Shown here piece by piece: positions 32,841-43,020 of a stretch of DNA of 50,510 nt. The position numbers were made by a program, and so were the translations under genes. A model generated the notes under the pieces. It was not told where the DNA came from, made no database searches, and saw only the letters and a program-made list of their open reading frames with translations. Source of the stretch: Paraphysomonas bandaiensis (Eukaryota > Chrysophyceae); assembly GCA_965644295.1 (NCBI GenBank), contig CBFFRP010000339.1, positions 1-50,510 on the forward strand, given 5' to 3'. Within the stretch, counting starts at the first letter, position 1, and each line of letters begins with the position of its first letter.

Positions 32841-33213
32841 AGCCAATTACACGTTGAAGCCCTGCAAGAAGATCCTGATGTTCCTATGGAGGGCGAGAAG
32901 TAGTTACAATTCGTAGTCTGCTATTAAACTAAAAATTAGTAATTAAGGGAGCACCACACTATCTATTATGAGCGGTATGATCTACTTTAAGTTAGTAGGT
33001 ATTAATGGTCATTAATGAGCCATTAATGGCCATTATAATTGCCGGGACATTTTTCATAAATGCCATTATAATTACCGGTAACTAAACGCACGATCTGCTA
33101 CTCCAGCTAGTATGTGCACCAGGACCAGGATTATGACAACTGCATGGGGTGTGATTCATCCCTAAAAGCGTAAAGATGACGTGAATTTTATTAGGAAATA
33201 TCAAATATTATTG
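32841..33213. other. Non-coding; hAT tail and subterminal-type repeats
   Basis: Contains the possible hAT coding tail (to 32903), then palindromic and direct short repeats (ccattataattgccgg / ccattataattaccgg, taatggccatta) at 33000-33090, typical of DNA transposon subterminal regions. No gene recognised. Confidence 0.45.
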
Positions 33214-34938
33214 TTATGAAACCGAAACCGAATTATTCAGTGTAATAAATATCTCAATATGAAGTCTTGATAACTCTCGTACACACATTGGGGACAAAAA
33301 ACAGTTATCAACAGTCAAGTGCATAAGATACTCATTATTCGCACATAAACTCTTGATTCCACTGTCTGTTACACGAACTGCATCAGAAATGTTCAAGGTC
33401 TGCAGCATGCATCCTTTCCGTATTGAAAAAATACCGGCATCCGTCACATTTGTTCCATTTATACTGAGAGTGTTGAGCTCAGGGCAGCCACGAGATAGTG
33501 CCGTCAAACTAATGTCAGTGACATGAACAGAACGGGGCAGCCGTAGAACTTTTAACCTGCTACACCAGTTGGATAGAGCCAGTATCCCCAGATCGGTAAC
33601 TGTACACGAATCACTGCTTTCGCCTAAGTGAACTTGCGTCAACCCGTTGCACCCCTGTGCAATGCATATCAAGTCTGCGTCACTGACACTATTGACTAGT
33701 TTAAGCTCGCGCAGGTTACTACAACCGCTCGCTAGAGCAGCGAATCCGACGCTCGTGAACCCCGTAGGCCGCTCAAACCCCAGCACATCTAGATGAGATC
33801 TCCGCGACAGCGCAATTAGCATGTCATCTGTCACCCTCGCACTGATATACCAACCCACAGATCTGATATCTAGACACTGAGATATTGCGAGAAAAGCCAC
33901 ATCAGTGAGACGGCTACATCCCGATATATCCAGAGATGTTAGATGTATACATGAATGAGATAAGCATTGTATGCCCTCGTCAGTGATGCCATCCATGCAA
34001 TGCTGTAGTGAAAGGGATTCTAGACACCGACAACCGTCTGCGAGGGCCTGTAGTCCGTTAACAGTAATTCCATAGCAGTGGGATAAATCCAGAGAAGTGA
34101 GATTTGGACATTCTTTGGATACTGTCACCAGACTAGAGTCAGTAATATCGCAGCACCCAGACAGAACCAGCTCTGTGAGAGATGAAATGCAAGGGGCTAT
34201 AATTTGAAATGCGCTGTCAGTAATACAGGATGTTTGGGAAACGTTGAGAAACTGCAGTGGGCCACCAGCACTGATAAGATGTTTTATACCACGAATTGAG
34301 AGCTCCGTACAGAACGAAACATCTAATGCAATTAGGTGGGGCATACAAGAACTAGGTAAAGCAACTCCGTCGTCTGTGATCATATCGCAGCGTGAGATAC
34401 TGAAGGAAGTTACATGTTGTAGTGTTTTGAAAGGGTCAATTAGATAAGTGCAGTCACACAAAAATGTTACGCTTCTTTCCTGTGACGATATACGAATATC
34501 AGGGGCAACTATACCCCGCGATAGTAACCACTTAAATACGTTAACATTAACTGCATATTGACAGTGTGATAAGACATGACCTCTTAGTGCGGCTCTATAT
34601 CGTCTTCGCATCCCTCCACATACAGCACTATCTAGATGAACAAGATCTGATAGCTCTAAATAATACAGTAACACTGTCTTAATAACTAATTCAGGTATAC
34701 GATACAAGAATTTATCCATTGATCCAAATTTTCCAGCAAATCGAGGATCATCATATGGATCATTGACATGGCACTGTGTTTTATGTATAGTATATCCTCT
34801 TTTAATCTCTCGTATTGATGTATGGTTTGTGGTATGTATGGGATGTTTAGTAGATCGATGAGGAGGGATGTATGTATGTGATGAGGTGAGATCTTTTGAT
34901 TGATGAGAACGTGAGAATGCAAGATCCCATTTATCCAT
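33214..34938 (-). CDS. Leucine-rich repeat protein with F-box-like N-terminus (FBXL/AMN1 type)
   Basis: Single-exon 574-aa protein. From about aa 160 to the end it is built of Cys-containing LRRs of about 26 residues (for example LTSLDLSHCYGITVNGLQAL, LTSLDISGCSRLTDVAFLAI, LNTLSINGTNVTDAGIFSI). This is the LRR-CC subtype of FBXL-family substrate receptors and AMN1. Aa 78-118 (LYRIPELVIKTVLLYYLELS then DLVHLDSAVC) resembles a degenerate F-box that would bind Skp1 in an SCF ubiquitin ligase. The first 73 residues are low in complexity and basic; translation could instead begin at the internal Met just before the F-box-like segment (MDKFLYRIPEL). Confidence 0.8.
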   Translation of the reverse strand: MDKWDLAFSRSHQSKDLTSSHTYIPPHRSTKHPIHTTNHTSIREIKRGYTIHKTQCHVNDPYDDPRFAGKFGSMDKFLYRIPELVIKTVLLYYLELSDLVHLDSAVCGGMRRRYRAALRGHVLSHCQYAVNVNVFKWLLSRGIVAPDIRISSQERSVTFLCDCTYLIDPFKTLQHVTSFSISRCDMITDDGVALPSSCMPHLIALDVSFCTELSIRGIKHLISAGGPLQFLNVSQTSCITDSAFQIIAPCISSLTELVLSGCCDITDSSLVTVSKECPNLTSLDLSHCYGITVNGLQALADGCRCLESLSLQHCMDGITDEGIQCLSHSCIHLTSLDISGCSRLTDVAFLAISQCLDIRSVGWYISARVTDDMLIALSRRSHLDVLGFERPTGFTSVGFAALASGCSNLRELKLVNSVSDADLICIAQGCNGLTQVHLGESSDSCTVTDLGILALSNWCSRLKVLRLPRSVHVTDISLTALSRGCPELNTLSINGTNVTDAGIFSIRKGCMLQTLNISDAVRVTDSGIKSLCANNEYLMHLTVDNCFLSPMCVRELSRLHIEIFITLNNSVSVS

Positions 34939-35494
34939 AAGAGTTATATGGTTATGATGATAGAAAGGGATTGATATTGAGGTGTATGTGACGGTGTTAT
35001 GATTGTGGGGTGTTAGATATGTATGTATATATGAATAGATGAGTCCATCTTACGCATATATTCATATGGAACAAGGACAGTATATGTATACTAGAGTGTA
35101 CTCCTCTACAGAGCAGACCATTGTGTGCATCTATACATACATACGTACATATATATACCATGACTAAAGTTCCAAGAACATGCGAGCGATATCAGTCTGT
35201 TTATCCCATTTTTACATACATGTATGTACATACGGCTGCGGTTGCTTAACACAATATATCCGGATTTTTATGAGGATATATGGACAGTATCGTTAAAAAC
35301 CGTGGTTTTCTCACTCTTCAGATTCATTTCATATCTAGATATTGCTTGCAAAAGATATTCTTGTACTCCTTAAGTTATGTATGTATATCCCACCAATCAC
35401 GGATGGTGCTACTACAGAGCACTCATTGCATGTATCTGTTGACTAATGTCGTATTACTACATACATATAGCACTATATCACCCTGTGACACTCT
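34939..35494. other. Intergenic with microsatellites
   Basis: Upstream flank of the LRR gene, with tatgta and gtacata microsatellite stretches (35010-35235). No gene recognised. Confidence 0.5.
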
Positions 35495-35985
35495 CAACCT
35501 GCCAGTAATTGTAAGTATGAGGTGTACACATCTCAACAGTGAGATATTCATCGTATAAGAGTACATATGCATGATATAATACTATGGTCACCTTAGTGCA
35601 GATTTGTACCTTTCCTCACTCTTCACACTGACAAGCTTTTCATGTTCCAATAGTGTATGTTCTCGCTTCCTCTCAGCTTCTAACCTCTAATAGAGAGACA
35701 AGAATTAGCATCCTTCAGCGCCCGTGACATATAATCTACTTCCTACCGGATATCTATGCCCCGGTTAGGTTGTGGTGATACGCTTTGGATACAACATGCA
35801 TGCAGATGGACGAAATCCTCTGTAATATTGCTGAAGATGTTAAAAACTTTGCTGTTATTTATTGTGTTGATATCAGTGAGGTGCCAGAATTTTATACGCT
35901 GTGTGAGTTGTATGACCCATGCACGGTTATGTTTTTCTTCAAGAATAAGCATATGAAGCGGAAAAGTCTTATAATTTAAATGGAA
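35495..35985 (+). pseudogene. Chimeric pseudogene: coiled-coil gene fragment fused to Dim1 fragment
   Basis: 35495-35750 matches about 21478-21770 (intron 3 and exon 3 of the coiled-coil gene, same plus-strand orientation) with several deletions. From 35760 it matches 22810-23050 of Dim1 (VVIRFG region to FFFKNKH), with the HDWD segment partly deleted and substitutions such as PEFYTLCELYD for PDFNTMYELYD. It then runs into unrelated sequence. The two sources are neighbours in the genome, so one segment was duplicated and lost its middle. Neither part can make the full protein. Confidence 0.9.
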
Positions 35986-36358
35986 AATATGTGCGTTGCT
36001 GTAACCAACTGAAAACTCGCGCTACATTTAGGATAACTTATTCTATGTTTGAACTATATATTTAATCAATCAGTAAAAGCTCAAGATTTTAATTTACGGA
36101 AAAAGTCCATGTGATAAGTAGGAGGTATAATTTTTACTGACGAGCTATTTGAGAGACCAACTATCAAACTAATACGAGAATATCGTAATGGAATGTCAAC
36201 TATGTATGCGCAAATACATACGTCGACGAATATTGATCACTGTTACTCTATCTCAATAACAAAGTAATAGGATTACGGATCACAGGAAGAAATACTGGGC
36301 CAAGCTATACACCAGAATGGATATATCTAACTATTCAATACAATCATATGACATCTAT
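35986..36358. other. Intergenic, nothing recognised
   Basis: AT-rich flank between the chimeric pseudogene and the glycosyltransferase 3' end. Confidence 0.5.
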
Positions 36359-38146
36359 TTACAGTAATTCAAACTCAAAGCTACACACTTGAGTTGGAGA
36401 ATTGGTCCATCCAATTTTGAAATCAGAAAGTAAAGACAGTGCACATACATCATTTCTCCGTGTACCGTCAACGTTCTCTGATCTAAGTGGCTGAATTTTG
36501 TCATTTTCAGCGAAGTCTGCGTTGTCTCCCCACCCTTGTAATAACTTCACTCTAGGAATCCCTCTTCGGGATAGATAAGCCGAAATCCAAATATCGTCAG
36601 TGTAAAAGCAGACAGAGGAAATAGCCTTCAGCTCATTCAGGTCGTCAAAGAAATCTCGCCTGTACATAGCTCCTCTAAAAGCCTCTAGTATATCGACTGG
36701 GTAGTCGGCGTCTTTCCATTTCCACGCAGTACGCACGACAGCCGGACCAAATAACCCGTCCACATCAACAAGCTGGCCAGCATAACCGTATGCTATGCGA
36801 GGATTGTTAAAATGTCGTTCCAACATCTGCCCTAGTAGTGTTGGCTTGAATATCATGTCATCATCTACAGTTACTATAATGGTACTAGGATCACGCTCTC
36901 GTTCTAGCGTAGGGATGAGCTTTGTGGCAGGCCCCCAATCACGGTCTACAGAGTTTATGATCACAGGAAGGTTCCGAATCGCTTGAGGAATATCTGTAAC
37001 AGATACACCATCAAATCTCGCGTAATTACGTGGAATATTGAGATAAATCGCGTCAGCAGGGATATGCTGGTCCACAAGGGATCGGAGAGTTGGCTCTATC
37101 TTTCCTATGCGATGCGGAAGGGTAGTAAGACTGACCACGACGCGGAAAGACTTCCGGTCTCTACTAGCAGTAGAGAAGGGGTCATCAGCAGGAGAATAGT
37201 GAGCGGATGTGTAACCAATAGTATTGTATGCATTTACCACGGAAGGATAGGCAGGCGATCGAGAGATTCCATCGAATACAAGTATACCAGGAGAATAAGA
37301 GGAGTGTCCAGTGGGATGGATCACTCTCTGGGAGCCACGAACCCCAATCTGAAAATCATTTCCGCCCGTGGAAACAAAGCCTAGTAGCTTGTGTTCTGAA
37401 TCTATTGTAATGGGAAGGTTGTTTTTTAATGAAACAACGGCACTTTTAAACCGCTCAGACATGGAGAGAGAAGATGAACCTAACTCCGCCCCTGCTCTAA
37501 GGTAAGGGGTACTGCCACCTTTTGAAAAAAGTGCTGCTTCTAGAAACGTTATTATAACCTCATTTACTCCTAAGGCAAAGAAAACGTCGGGTGAATCAAG
37601 CGGAAAACCAGAAGGTAGCACGATTTGGTGACCATTTCGTGCAACTTCCTTCAATAACATCTTCGGTGATATACCAAACAAAACTTCCACCGTCGAGCAA
37701 ACAAACAAAAGAGACTGAGAATATCGTGAAGACTGTGATTTTAAGTGCTCCAGAAGCATAAGGAGCCGGTGTTCTGCATCATTTCGTCTATTCTTGGCAT
37801 CCCTCAGAATTACGTAATCTTGGTATCCCTGTCGTTCAATTGACTGTATTAGATTCATACGGAGCGATTTGGATCTGGTTTCATTGAAATGGCTATCCTG
37901 CCAAGACGGTTCAACGAATACTAATTTGACAGCAGAGTTATCGCGTAGCGGTACGTATGTATTGCATTTGCGAAGGCGCTTTTGTGTAGTTGTAAAGAAC
38001 GGATCGGATAGATCCTTTACAGGTGATAACGGCGGTATAATATCTGTTTTAATCTCTCCAGTACCCATCATATAATATAAACTCGATATAATAGAACATA
38101 CGAGTATTAATATGAGAGTTAGTGTAATCCCTGATGACACTCTCAT
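36359..38146 (-). CDS. Type II membrane glycosyltransferase, GT-A fold with DDD motif
   Basis: Single-exon 595-aa protein. Aa 7-29 (ITLTLILILVCSIISSLYYM) form one signal-anchor helix after a short cytosolic start, so the rest faces the Golgi or ER lumen. The C-terminal half (aa 320-595) is a GT-A domain: FRVVVSLTTLPHRIGKIEPT, WGPATKLIPTLE, IIVTVDDDMIF (metal-binding DxD-type motif), YGYAGQLVDVDG, EAFRGAMYRRDFF, FYTDDIWISAYLSRRG (likely catalytic acidic pair) and LLQGWGDNADF. The N-terminal half (aa 50-300) is less clear; YVILRDAKNR and SLLFVCSTVEVLFG faintly recall the luminal GT module of procollagen lysyl hydroxylases. Donor and acceptor are unknown. It is divergent with the HutD-like gene. 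Confidence 0.75.
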   Translation of the reverse strand: MRVSSGITLTLILILVCSIISSLYYMMGTGEIKTDIIPPLSPVKDLSDPFFTTTQKRLRKCNTYVPLRDNSAVKLVFVEPSWQDSHFNETRSKSLRMNLIQSIERQGYQDYVILRDAKNRRNDAEHRLLMLLEHLKSQSSRYSQSLLFVCSTVEVLFGISPKMLLKEVARNGHQIVLPSGFPLDSPDVFFALGVNEVIITFLEAALFSKGGSTPYLRAGAELGSSSLSMSERFKSAVVSLKNNLPITIDSEHKLLGFVSTGGNDFQIGVRGSQRVIHPTGHSSYSPGILVFDGISRSPAYPSVVNAYNTIGYTSAHYSPADDPFSTASRDRKSFRVVVSLTTLPHRIGKIEPTLRSLVDQHIPADAIYLNIPRNYARFDGVSVTDIPQAIRNLPVIINSVDRDWGPATKLIPTLERERDPSTIIVTVDDDMIFKPTLLGQMLERHFNNPRIAYGYAGQLVDVDGLFGPAVVRTAWKWKDADYPVDILEAFRGAMYRRDFFDDLNELKAISSVCFYTDDIWISAYLSRRGIPRVKLLQGWGDNADFAENDKIQPLRSENVDGTRRNDVCALSLLSDFKIGWTNSPTQVCSFEFELL

Positions 38147-38838
38147 TCGATCAGATTAACGCCAGATGACTTATAGAGGAATGGAAATGGGTTGTTTTCA
38201 TTGCCACATGGACCAGAAAGAGTGGATTATAGGAGATAACTGTGATAATAACAGGCACTATGGCAGTATGATATAGTGTTTGCAGAGAGAGATGCTGAAC
38301 TGTGATGAGCTCACATATGTACATACCATACTGCTGTACAGTGATACAGCGGTACAGTGCTTTCTATAGCGAGATATGTACCAGTGTACTCTGTATAAGT
38401 ACACTATATGATTGTTGTATATGTGTGATATGTCCCATCTTTTTAGCATAATGCCAGGAATGTACTTGGCGACATATTTCTGTACTAATGTACCACTGTA
38501 TACTTCCAGAAAGTACGTCGCAGTATCTATCTCTCACTGTATGATGTACTTCACTATATATGATGTACTTCACTCACGTGTCTCGTGTACTTCACTATAT
38601 ATGATGTACTTCACTATACATGATGTACTTCACTATACATGATGTACTTCACTATACATGATGTACTTCATTCACTATGTCTCGTGTACTTCACTGTCCC
38701 TCATCTACTACTAGAACACACACTCTACATACAGTGACGTGTTACTTACCTCTTAATCAAATCCAGCCACACAACCCCCTCATTCTATCTTAGTCTACAC
38801 ACACACTAACCATCATAACTATCGTCATATTAATCATC
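38147..38838. other. Divergent intergenic region with tandem repeat
   Basis: Between the glycosyltransferase (-) and HutD-like gene (+). Contains the repeat at 38541-38695 and a short-repeat region with tgtact/agtaca words. No gene recognised. Confidence 0.5.
38541..38695. repeat. ~20-bp imperfect tandem repeat (tgatgtacttcactataca)
   Basis: About seven units of atgatgtacttcactataca, some altered to tctcgtgtacttcact. It lies in the promoter-side region of the HutD-like gene. Confidence 0.9.
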
Positions 38839-39444
38839 ATGATTCGATTTATAAAACGTTCTCAATTTAAAAGTATGTTATGGAGGAACGGCAAGGGTAC
38901 AACAACAGAGATCTATCGCTATCCTATCAACAACAATCAAGAGACTGACTCTGAATATGACTGGCGTATTAGTATGGCTACTGTTAGTGAGAATGGTCCA
39001 TTTTCTATATTCAATGGTTATGATCGGAGTTTATCAGTGATTGATGGGGATGGTTTAGTGTTAACAGTAGACAACACACCACCTGTGACTGTAGACAGGA
39101 TATCTCAGCCTTTTAGATTTTCAGGAGATGCGACCACACATTGTCAATTACTTGGTAGTGCAGTTCTTGATTTTAATGTTATTTGGAAGCGTACTACTAC
39201 TGAAGCCAGTGTGTCGAAAGTCGCTTTTTCGCCTGGGGAATCGAAACAGTATTCTATGGATGATAAAAAAGGTGTGATGCTGTTGTATCCTGTTGGCGGA
39301 CAACTACATATGTCATCAGAAGAACAGAATGATATTGTACACGATGGCGATGCCAGTATAATTGAAGACTTTGATGGCTCAGTCAATTGTAGGTCAGATG
39401 TAGATATGTATGCGTTTTTAGTGCGATTTTGGAATAAATCTTAA
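38839..39444 (+). CDS. HutD/Ves-family cupin-like protein
   Basis: Single-exon 201-aa protein matching the HutD/Ves family length and pattern: FKSMLWRNGKGTTTEIYRYP near the N-terminus, DWRISMATVSENGPFSIFNG, DRSLSVIDGDGLVLTVD, QPFRFSGDATTHCQLL, and DFNV in the middle. HutD sits in bacterial histidine-utilisation operons and Ves in E. coli; the fold is a double-stranded beta-barrel (RmlC-like cupin) and the biochemical role is not settled. No other histidine-degradation gene is near. Base composition is like the neighbours. A bacterial origin by transfer is possible because the family is mainly bacterial, but a single gene cannot show it. The Copia element inserted 139 bp after its stop codon. 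Confidence 0.85.
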   Translation: MIRFIKRSQFKSMLWRNGKGTTTEIYRYPINNNQETDSEYDWRISMATVSENGPFSIFNGYDRSLSVIDGDGLVLTVDNTPPVTVDRISQPFRFSGDATTHCQLLGSAVLDFNVIWKRTTTEASVSKVAFSPGESKQYSMDDKKGVMLLYPVGGQLHMSSEEQNDIVHDGDASIIEDFDGSVNCRSDVDMYAFLVRFWNKS

Positions 39445-39577
39445 TAACTTCCAGCATAGTACTTGTCCTTCTATTAAATTTTCTATAAATTCAGCATAGT
39501 ACCTTTGATAAAAGTAACGATAGCAATGCCCGTTTCTAGACTTTTCTACATCTTGAAGTAATTTACTCAGTAATTAA

Positions 39578-39582
39578 CCTTC
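39578..39582. other. Copia target-site duplication, left copy (CCTTC)
   Basis: The pentamer ccttc abuts the left LTR and is repeated exactly at 45274-45278 after the right LTR, giving the 5-bp duplication typical of Copia integrase. Confidence 0.85.
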
Positions 39583-39808
39583 AAATAAGATTTAAGCAGT
39601 AATGAACACGATAGAGTGAAAATTATGAATAACAATATAGAACGTACTATCATGCACAACGGAATAGTTAGAAGTGTAACTGATAATGACGACGTTATGA
39701 TGACGATCACGTATCTTCGACAGATACTCTCTCTAATTCAGTTCATGGTATATTTCATTGAACATTATAACTCACAGATACAATCATGTATTAAGCTGAA
39801 TCCTAATA
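39583..39808 (-). repeat. Copia 3' LTR (226 bp)
   Basis: Matches the right LTR except that it lacks 36 bp after aaataagatttaagc. In element sense it starts tattagg and ends cttattt, so it lacks the usual TG...CA ends. Confidence 0.92.
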
Positions 39809-39817
39809 CGCCCCCTC
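39809..39817 (-). promoter_or_regulatory. Copia polypurine tract
   Basis: Element-sense gagggggcg lies directly before the 3' LTR, where plus-strand DNA synthesis is primed. Confidence 0.75.
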
Positions 39818-40008
39818 AATGAAATAATCAGTGAATCGTAGATAATAGAGAGAATATGAACTTATGCACACTGAGAGTAAAAACCAGAGTAGCAGTCACT
39901 AGTCAATAATAAGCGAACTGCAGAGATGCCATATTGTGAGACCATCCTTCTAGTCCAGCATCATGTATTGAATAAAAATAAAAAAAAATGGTAAAAACTC
40001 CGTGTAAC

Positions 40009-43000
40009 TCAAACTAGCCACCTAGGTCGCTTGTGGCTTGTTAATTGTGATTTAGGTGTCTCTGAGGTTGTTGATCGCTTTCTGTTGCTGCTGGATGGGA
40101 TGTCGAACCCAGCTCCCCCCATCAATGTAGTTCGCAATTGAAGAAAATTAGTTGTTCCTAGTGGTTTCGTGAGAAGATCGGCTAACATTGACGTGGTGGG
40201 AATATGGTCAACAGTCAATTGGTTTTCGGCAATATTTTCTCGAATGAAATGATACCGTATCGCAATATGTTTCGTACGACGATGATGAGTAGGATTGTAG
40301 CATAATTGGACTGCCCCTTTATTATCGCACCAAATAGTTGTTGAGAATGGAAGTTTGAAACCAATTTCTGATAATAATGAGCGTAGCCATAATGCTTCCT
40401 GAGCTGCTGACGATAGAGCCATATACTCAGCTTCAGTAGATGACAATGCCACAGTTGTCTGTAATCGAGATTGCCATGATATAAGACAATTACCTATGAA
40501 GAATGTAAAAGCTGTAGTGGACCGTCGAGTGAGGTGACATCGTGCCCAATCGCTATCGCAGTATCCTGACAATGTTATGTGGGATCCAGAATATATCAAT
40601 CCTTGCTTAGCAGTGCCTTTGAGATACCTAAGAACATGTAACGCAGCATTACAGGTAGTTAGATTAGGCATATCAGAAAATCTGGCAAGAGTATTGACTG
40701 CGTAGGCGATATCCGGTCGAGTGCATACAGCTAGATACATCAGGGAACCTATGAGCTCCTTGTAGGGGAAATTCTGAACATAACTTTGATTTGACTCTGA
40801 AAGATGATTGTATTCATGTAAATCATAGTTGAAAGACAGTAACATAGGTGTTGACATGGGTTTACTGTTGGACATGTTGAATTTGTCCAGCAGTTTTCTG
40901 ACATACTGCTCCTGACTGAGAGTCGTGATATTTTTGTCAAAATCTTGATGAATGGAGATGCCCAAGTAATAATCTAGGAGTCCGAGATCCGTAATTTCGA
41001 ACTTTTTGGATAAATGATCTTTGAATTGTTGGATATCAGTGTCGGATGTAGATGCTATAATAATATCGTCCACATACATGGCTATTAGCATAATCCTGCC
41101 ATTAATCTGCTTTTTGAATATACACGGGTCAGATATTAGTCTGGTGAAACCCATATCTAGCATAAAATTTGTACAGCACTTATACCAGTTAAGACCTGCT
41201 TGCTTTAGACCATAGATGCTTTTCATCAGTTTGAGGACTTTTCCGTCAGGGACGTCCATGCCAGGAGGGGGATACATGTATATGTCCTCTTCGAGGTCAG
41301 CATTGATGTACGCAGTTGTGAAATCGATTTGGTGCAATTTGAGTTTCATAATAGTCGAAAGGGCAATAATTGTACGTAGGGATGTAGCCTTCGCGACGGG
41401 GCTGTATGTATCATTGTAATCGATGCCTTGGATTTGAGTAAAACCCTGTGCGACTAGTCGAGCCTTGAATTTGATATCATTCTGTTTTCTTTTTATTTTG
41501 AATATGAGTTTCCCCTTTATGGCTCTTGCTCCAGGTGGTAACGCAGTGTATCTCCAGCACCCTTTCCTCTGAAGAGTGGATATTTCTCTGTTGATAGCAT
41601 CGATCCACTGCTGTTTATATTTACCTGAAATAGCATCTTGAACACTCTTTGGTGTATCAGTTAGCTCGTCAATGTCATCGCAATTACTGATAGCATGCAT
41701 AACAATATCAATATTGTTAGTATGTAATTTTGATATACATTGTGTGTCATGTGCCATATGATTTACTACATGTTTAGCATTTACATCACATGTATATACA
41801 CCATCACCAAGTTTATGTATATTTACGATTACCCGTTTCCTGGCCATTCTCCTGCTTCGGAGAACACTCTTTCTACCAGCTAAAAATTGTTGTTTTGCTG
41901 TAGCACGGACCTTACTTGGCCCTTCAGGTGTACCCTGATTTTCCCAATCTCCCGATGAATCAGCAGGCTTGTTGCAGCGTTTGGCCACACGCTGACGCAC
42001 ACGATCCACTTGACCGTGTGGTGCCGGATTCGGCACTAGATTCCCATTGAATTGTTTCGAAGGGCGAGTCTTCGCTATCTTTGCATCGGAGTGGGTAGGT
42101 TCACACCGATGGCTGCTGATTCTCTCCTGCGCGGCATCATGATGTCTTCGATTCACGCCACTCCCCCTGGAAGTAGCGGCTGGCGCTGGAGATCCATTAA
42201 CTGTATCGGGGTCTCGATCTGATTTGCTGGATTTATGTATTGGGGTTTTCGATCGAGAAGTATTACATTTGAGACCAACTGCTTTGAGTTCTATGTATTC
42301 TTCAGTGTACTTTTCGACGTCTGCAGCATGAATGGGGTCGTCGAGCTGGATGAGTCGTGTCTTGTCACCGCTGTCGTCCACTAGACCACGATACGCTGCG
42401 ATTAATCCTTTTCTGAGCTTTATTTGAGTTGTTACATATGTTAATCCATCGTCTGGATCTACATGAGCTAGACCTATGAGATATTTGAAACTTTCTACTG
42501 TCCTGGAGGTCTCATTCTCTCTGAAGATCTCATTTATCTCTTTAAAATATCTCTTATCCGCTGGTGGAACACATTCGTTGAAAAATACATGTCCTGATAT
42601 AACAAAATCTCTTAATGCGGGAACAAAGACTATATATCCAGGACCATCCTCTCGATAGCCCATAAAATACCCAGGCCAGCTATGTCTGTCCCAATTGTTC
42701 TTTCGGAGACTGGAATCGATATTCACAAAGCATTTACATCCCCATATTCTGGCATAACTCAAGTCTGGTATTTCGTTTTCGATAAACTGAAGTGGAGACA
42801 TAAATCCTTTAGCTGTTTGACACGGTAACCTGTTCTTGATGTGTATTGTCGCCTTTGAGGCTTGTTCCCAGAAATTCGGTGGGAGTCCAGAGTCGATAAG
42901 GCTGCTGAGTGCTCGTTCTTTAGTTGTCCGCCATGATCGCTCTTGGAATGGGTTATCCTCGGGGGTATACGGGGAGTTGAAAGTCCATGTAGCCCCTATT

Positions 43001-43020
43001 GATTGAAGATACTCTAGAAC
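40009..43020 (-). CDS. Copia Pol part 2: integrase C-terminal half, RT, RNase H
   Basis: Open frame of about 1,000 codons, one base out of step with the Gag-side ORF. It opens with NSPYTPEDNPFQERSW, which holds the Glu of the integrase DDE triad, followed by the integrase C-terminal region (ARIWGCKCFVNIDSS). After a variable basic region comes a Copia RT: FKARLVAQGFTQIQGIDYND, FTTAYINADLEEDIYM, KSIYGLKQAGLNWYK and the catalytic IAMYVDDIIIAS. RNase H follows: GYCDSDWARCHLTRRSTTAF, ALSSTEAEYMALSSAAQEAL and IWCDNKGAVQL. Catalytic residues are present. It must be expressed through the frame change at 43014-43025 if the element is active. Confidence 0.93.
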   Translation of the reverse strand, partial: VLEYLQSIGATWTFNSPYTPEDNPFQERSWRTTKERALSSLIDSGLPPNFWEQASKATIHIKNRLPCQTAKGFMSPLQFIENEIPDLSYARIWGCKCFVNIDSSLRKNNWDRHSWPGYFMGYREDGPGYIVFVPALRDFVISGHVFFNECVPPADKRYFKEINEIFRENETSRTVESFKYLIGLAHVDPDDGLTYVTTQIKLRKGLIAAYRGLVDDSGDKTRLIQLDDPIHAADVEKYTEEYIELKAVGLKCNTSRSKTPIHKSSKSDRDPDTVNGSPAPAATSRGSGVNRRHHDAAQERISSHRCEPTHSDAKIAKTRPSKQFNGNLVPNPAPHGQVDRVRQRVAKRCNKPADSSGDWENQGTPEGPSKVRATAKQQFLAGRKSVLRSRRMARKRVIVNIHKLGDGVYTCDVNAKHVVNHMAHDTQCISKLHTNNIDIVMHAISNCDDIDELTDTPKSVQDAISGKYKQQWIDAINREISTLQRKGCWRYTALPPGARAIKGKLIFKIKRKQNDIKFKARLVAQGFTQIQGIDYNDTYSPVAKATSLRTIIALSTIMKLKLHQIDFTTAYINADLEEDIYMYPPPGMDVPDGKVLKLMKSIYGLKQAGLNWYKCCTNFMLDMGFTRLISDPCIFKKQINGRIMLIAMYVDDIIIASTSDTDIQQFKDHLSKKFEITDLGLLDYYLGISIHQDFDKNITTLSQEQYVRKLLDKFNMSNSKPMSTPMLLSFNYDLHEYNHLSESNQSYVQNFPYKELIGSLMYLAVCTRPDIAYAVNTLARFSDMPNLTTCNAALHVLRYLKGTAKQGLIYSGSHITLSGYCDSDWARCHLTRRSTTAFTFFIGNCLISWQSRLQTTVALSSTEAEYMALSSAAQEALWLRSLLSEIGFKLPFSTTIWCDNKGAVQLCYNPTHHRRTKHIAIRYHFIRENIAENQLTVDHIPTTSMLADLLTKPLGTTNFLQLRTTLMGGAGFDIPSSSNRKRSTTSETPKSQLTSHKRPRWLV

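Noticed and set aside
35785-35979. Second Dim1 gene
   Set aside because: The frame lacks the N-terminal third and the entire C-terminal half of Dim1 and is joined to a piece of a neighbouring gene, so it is a pseudogene.
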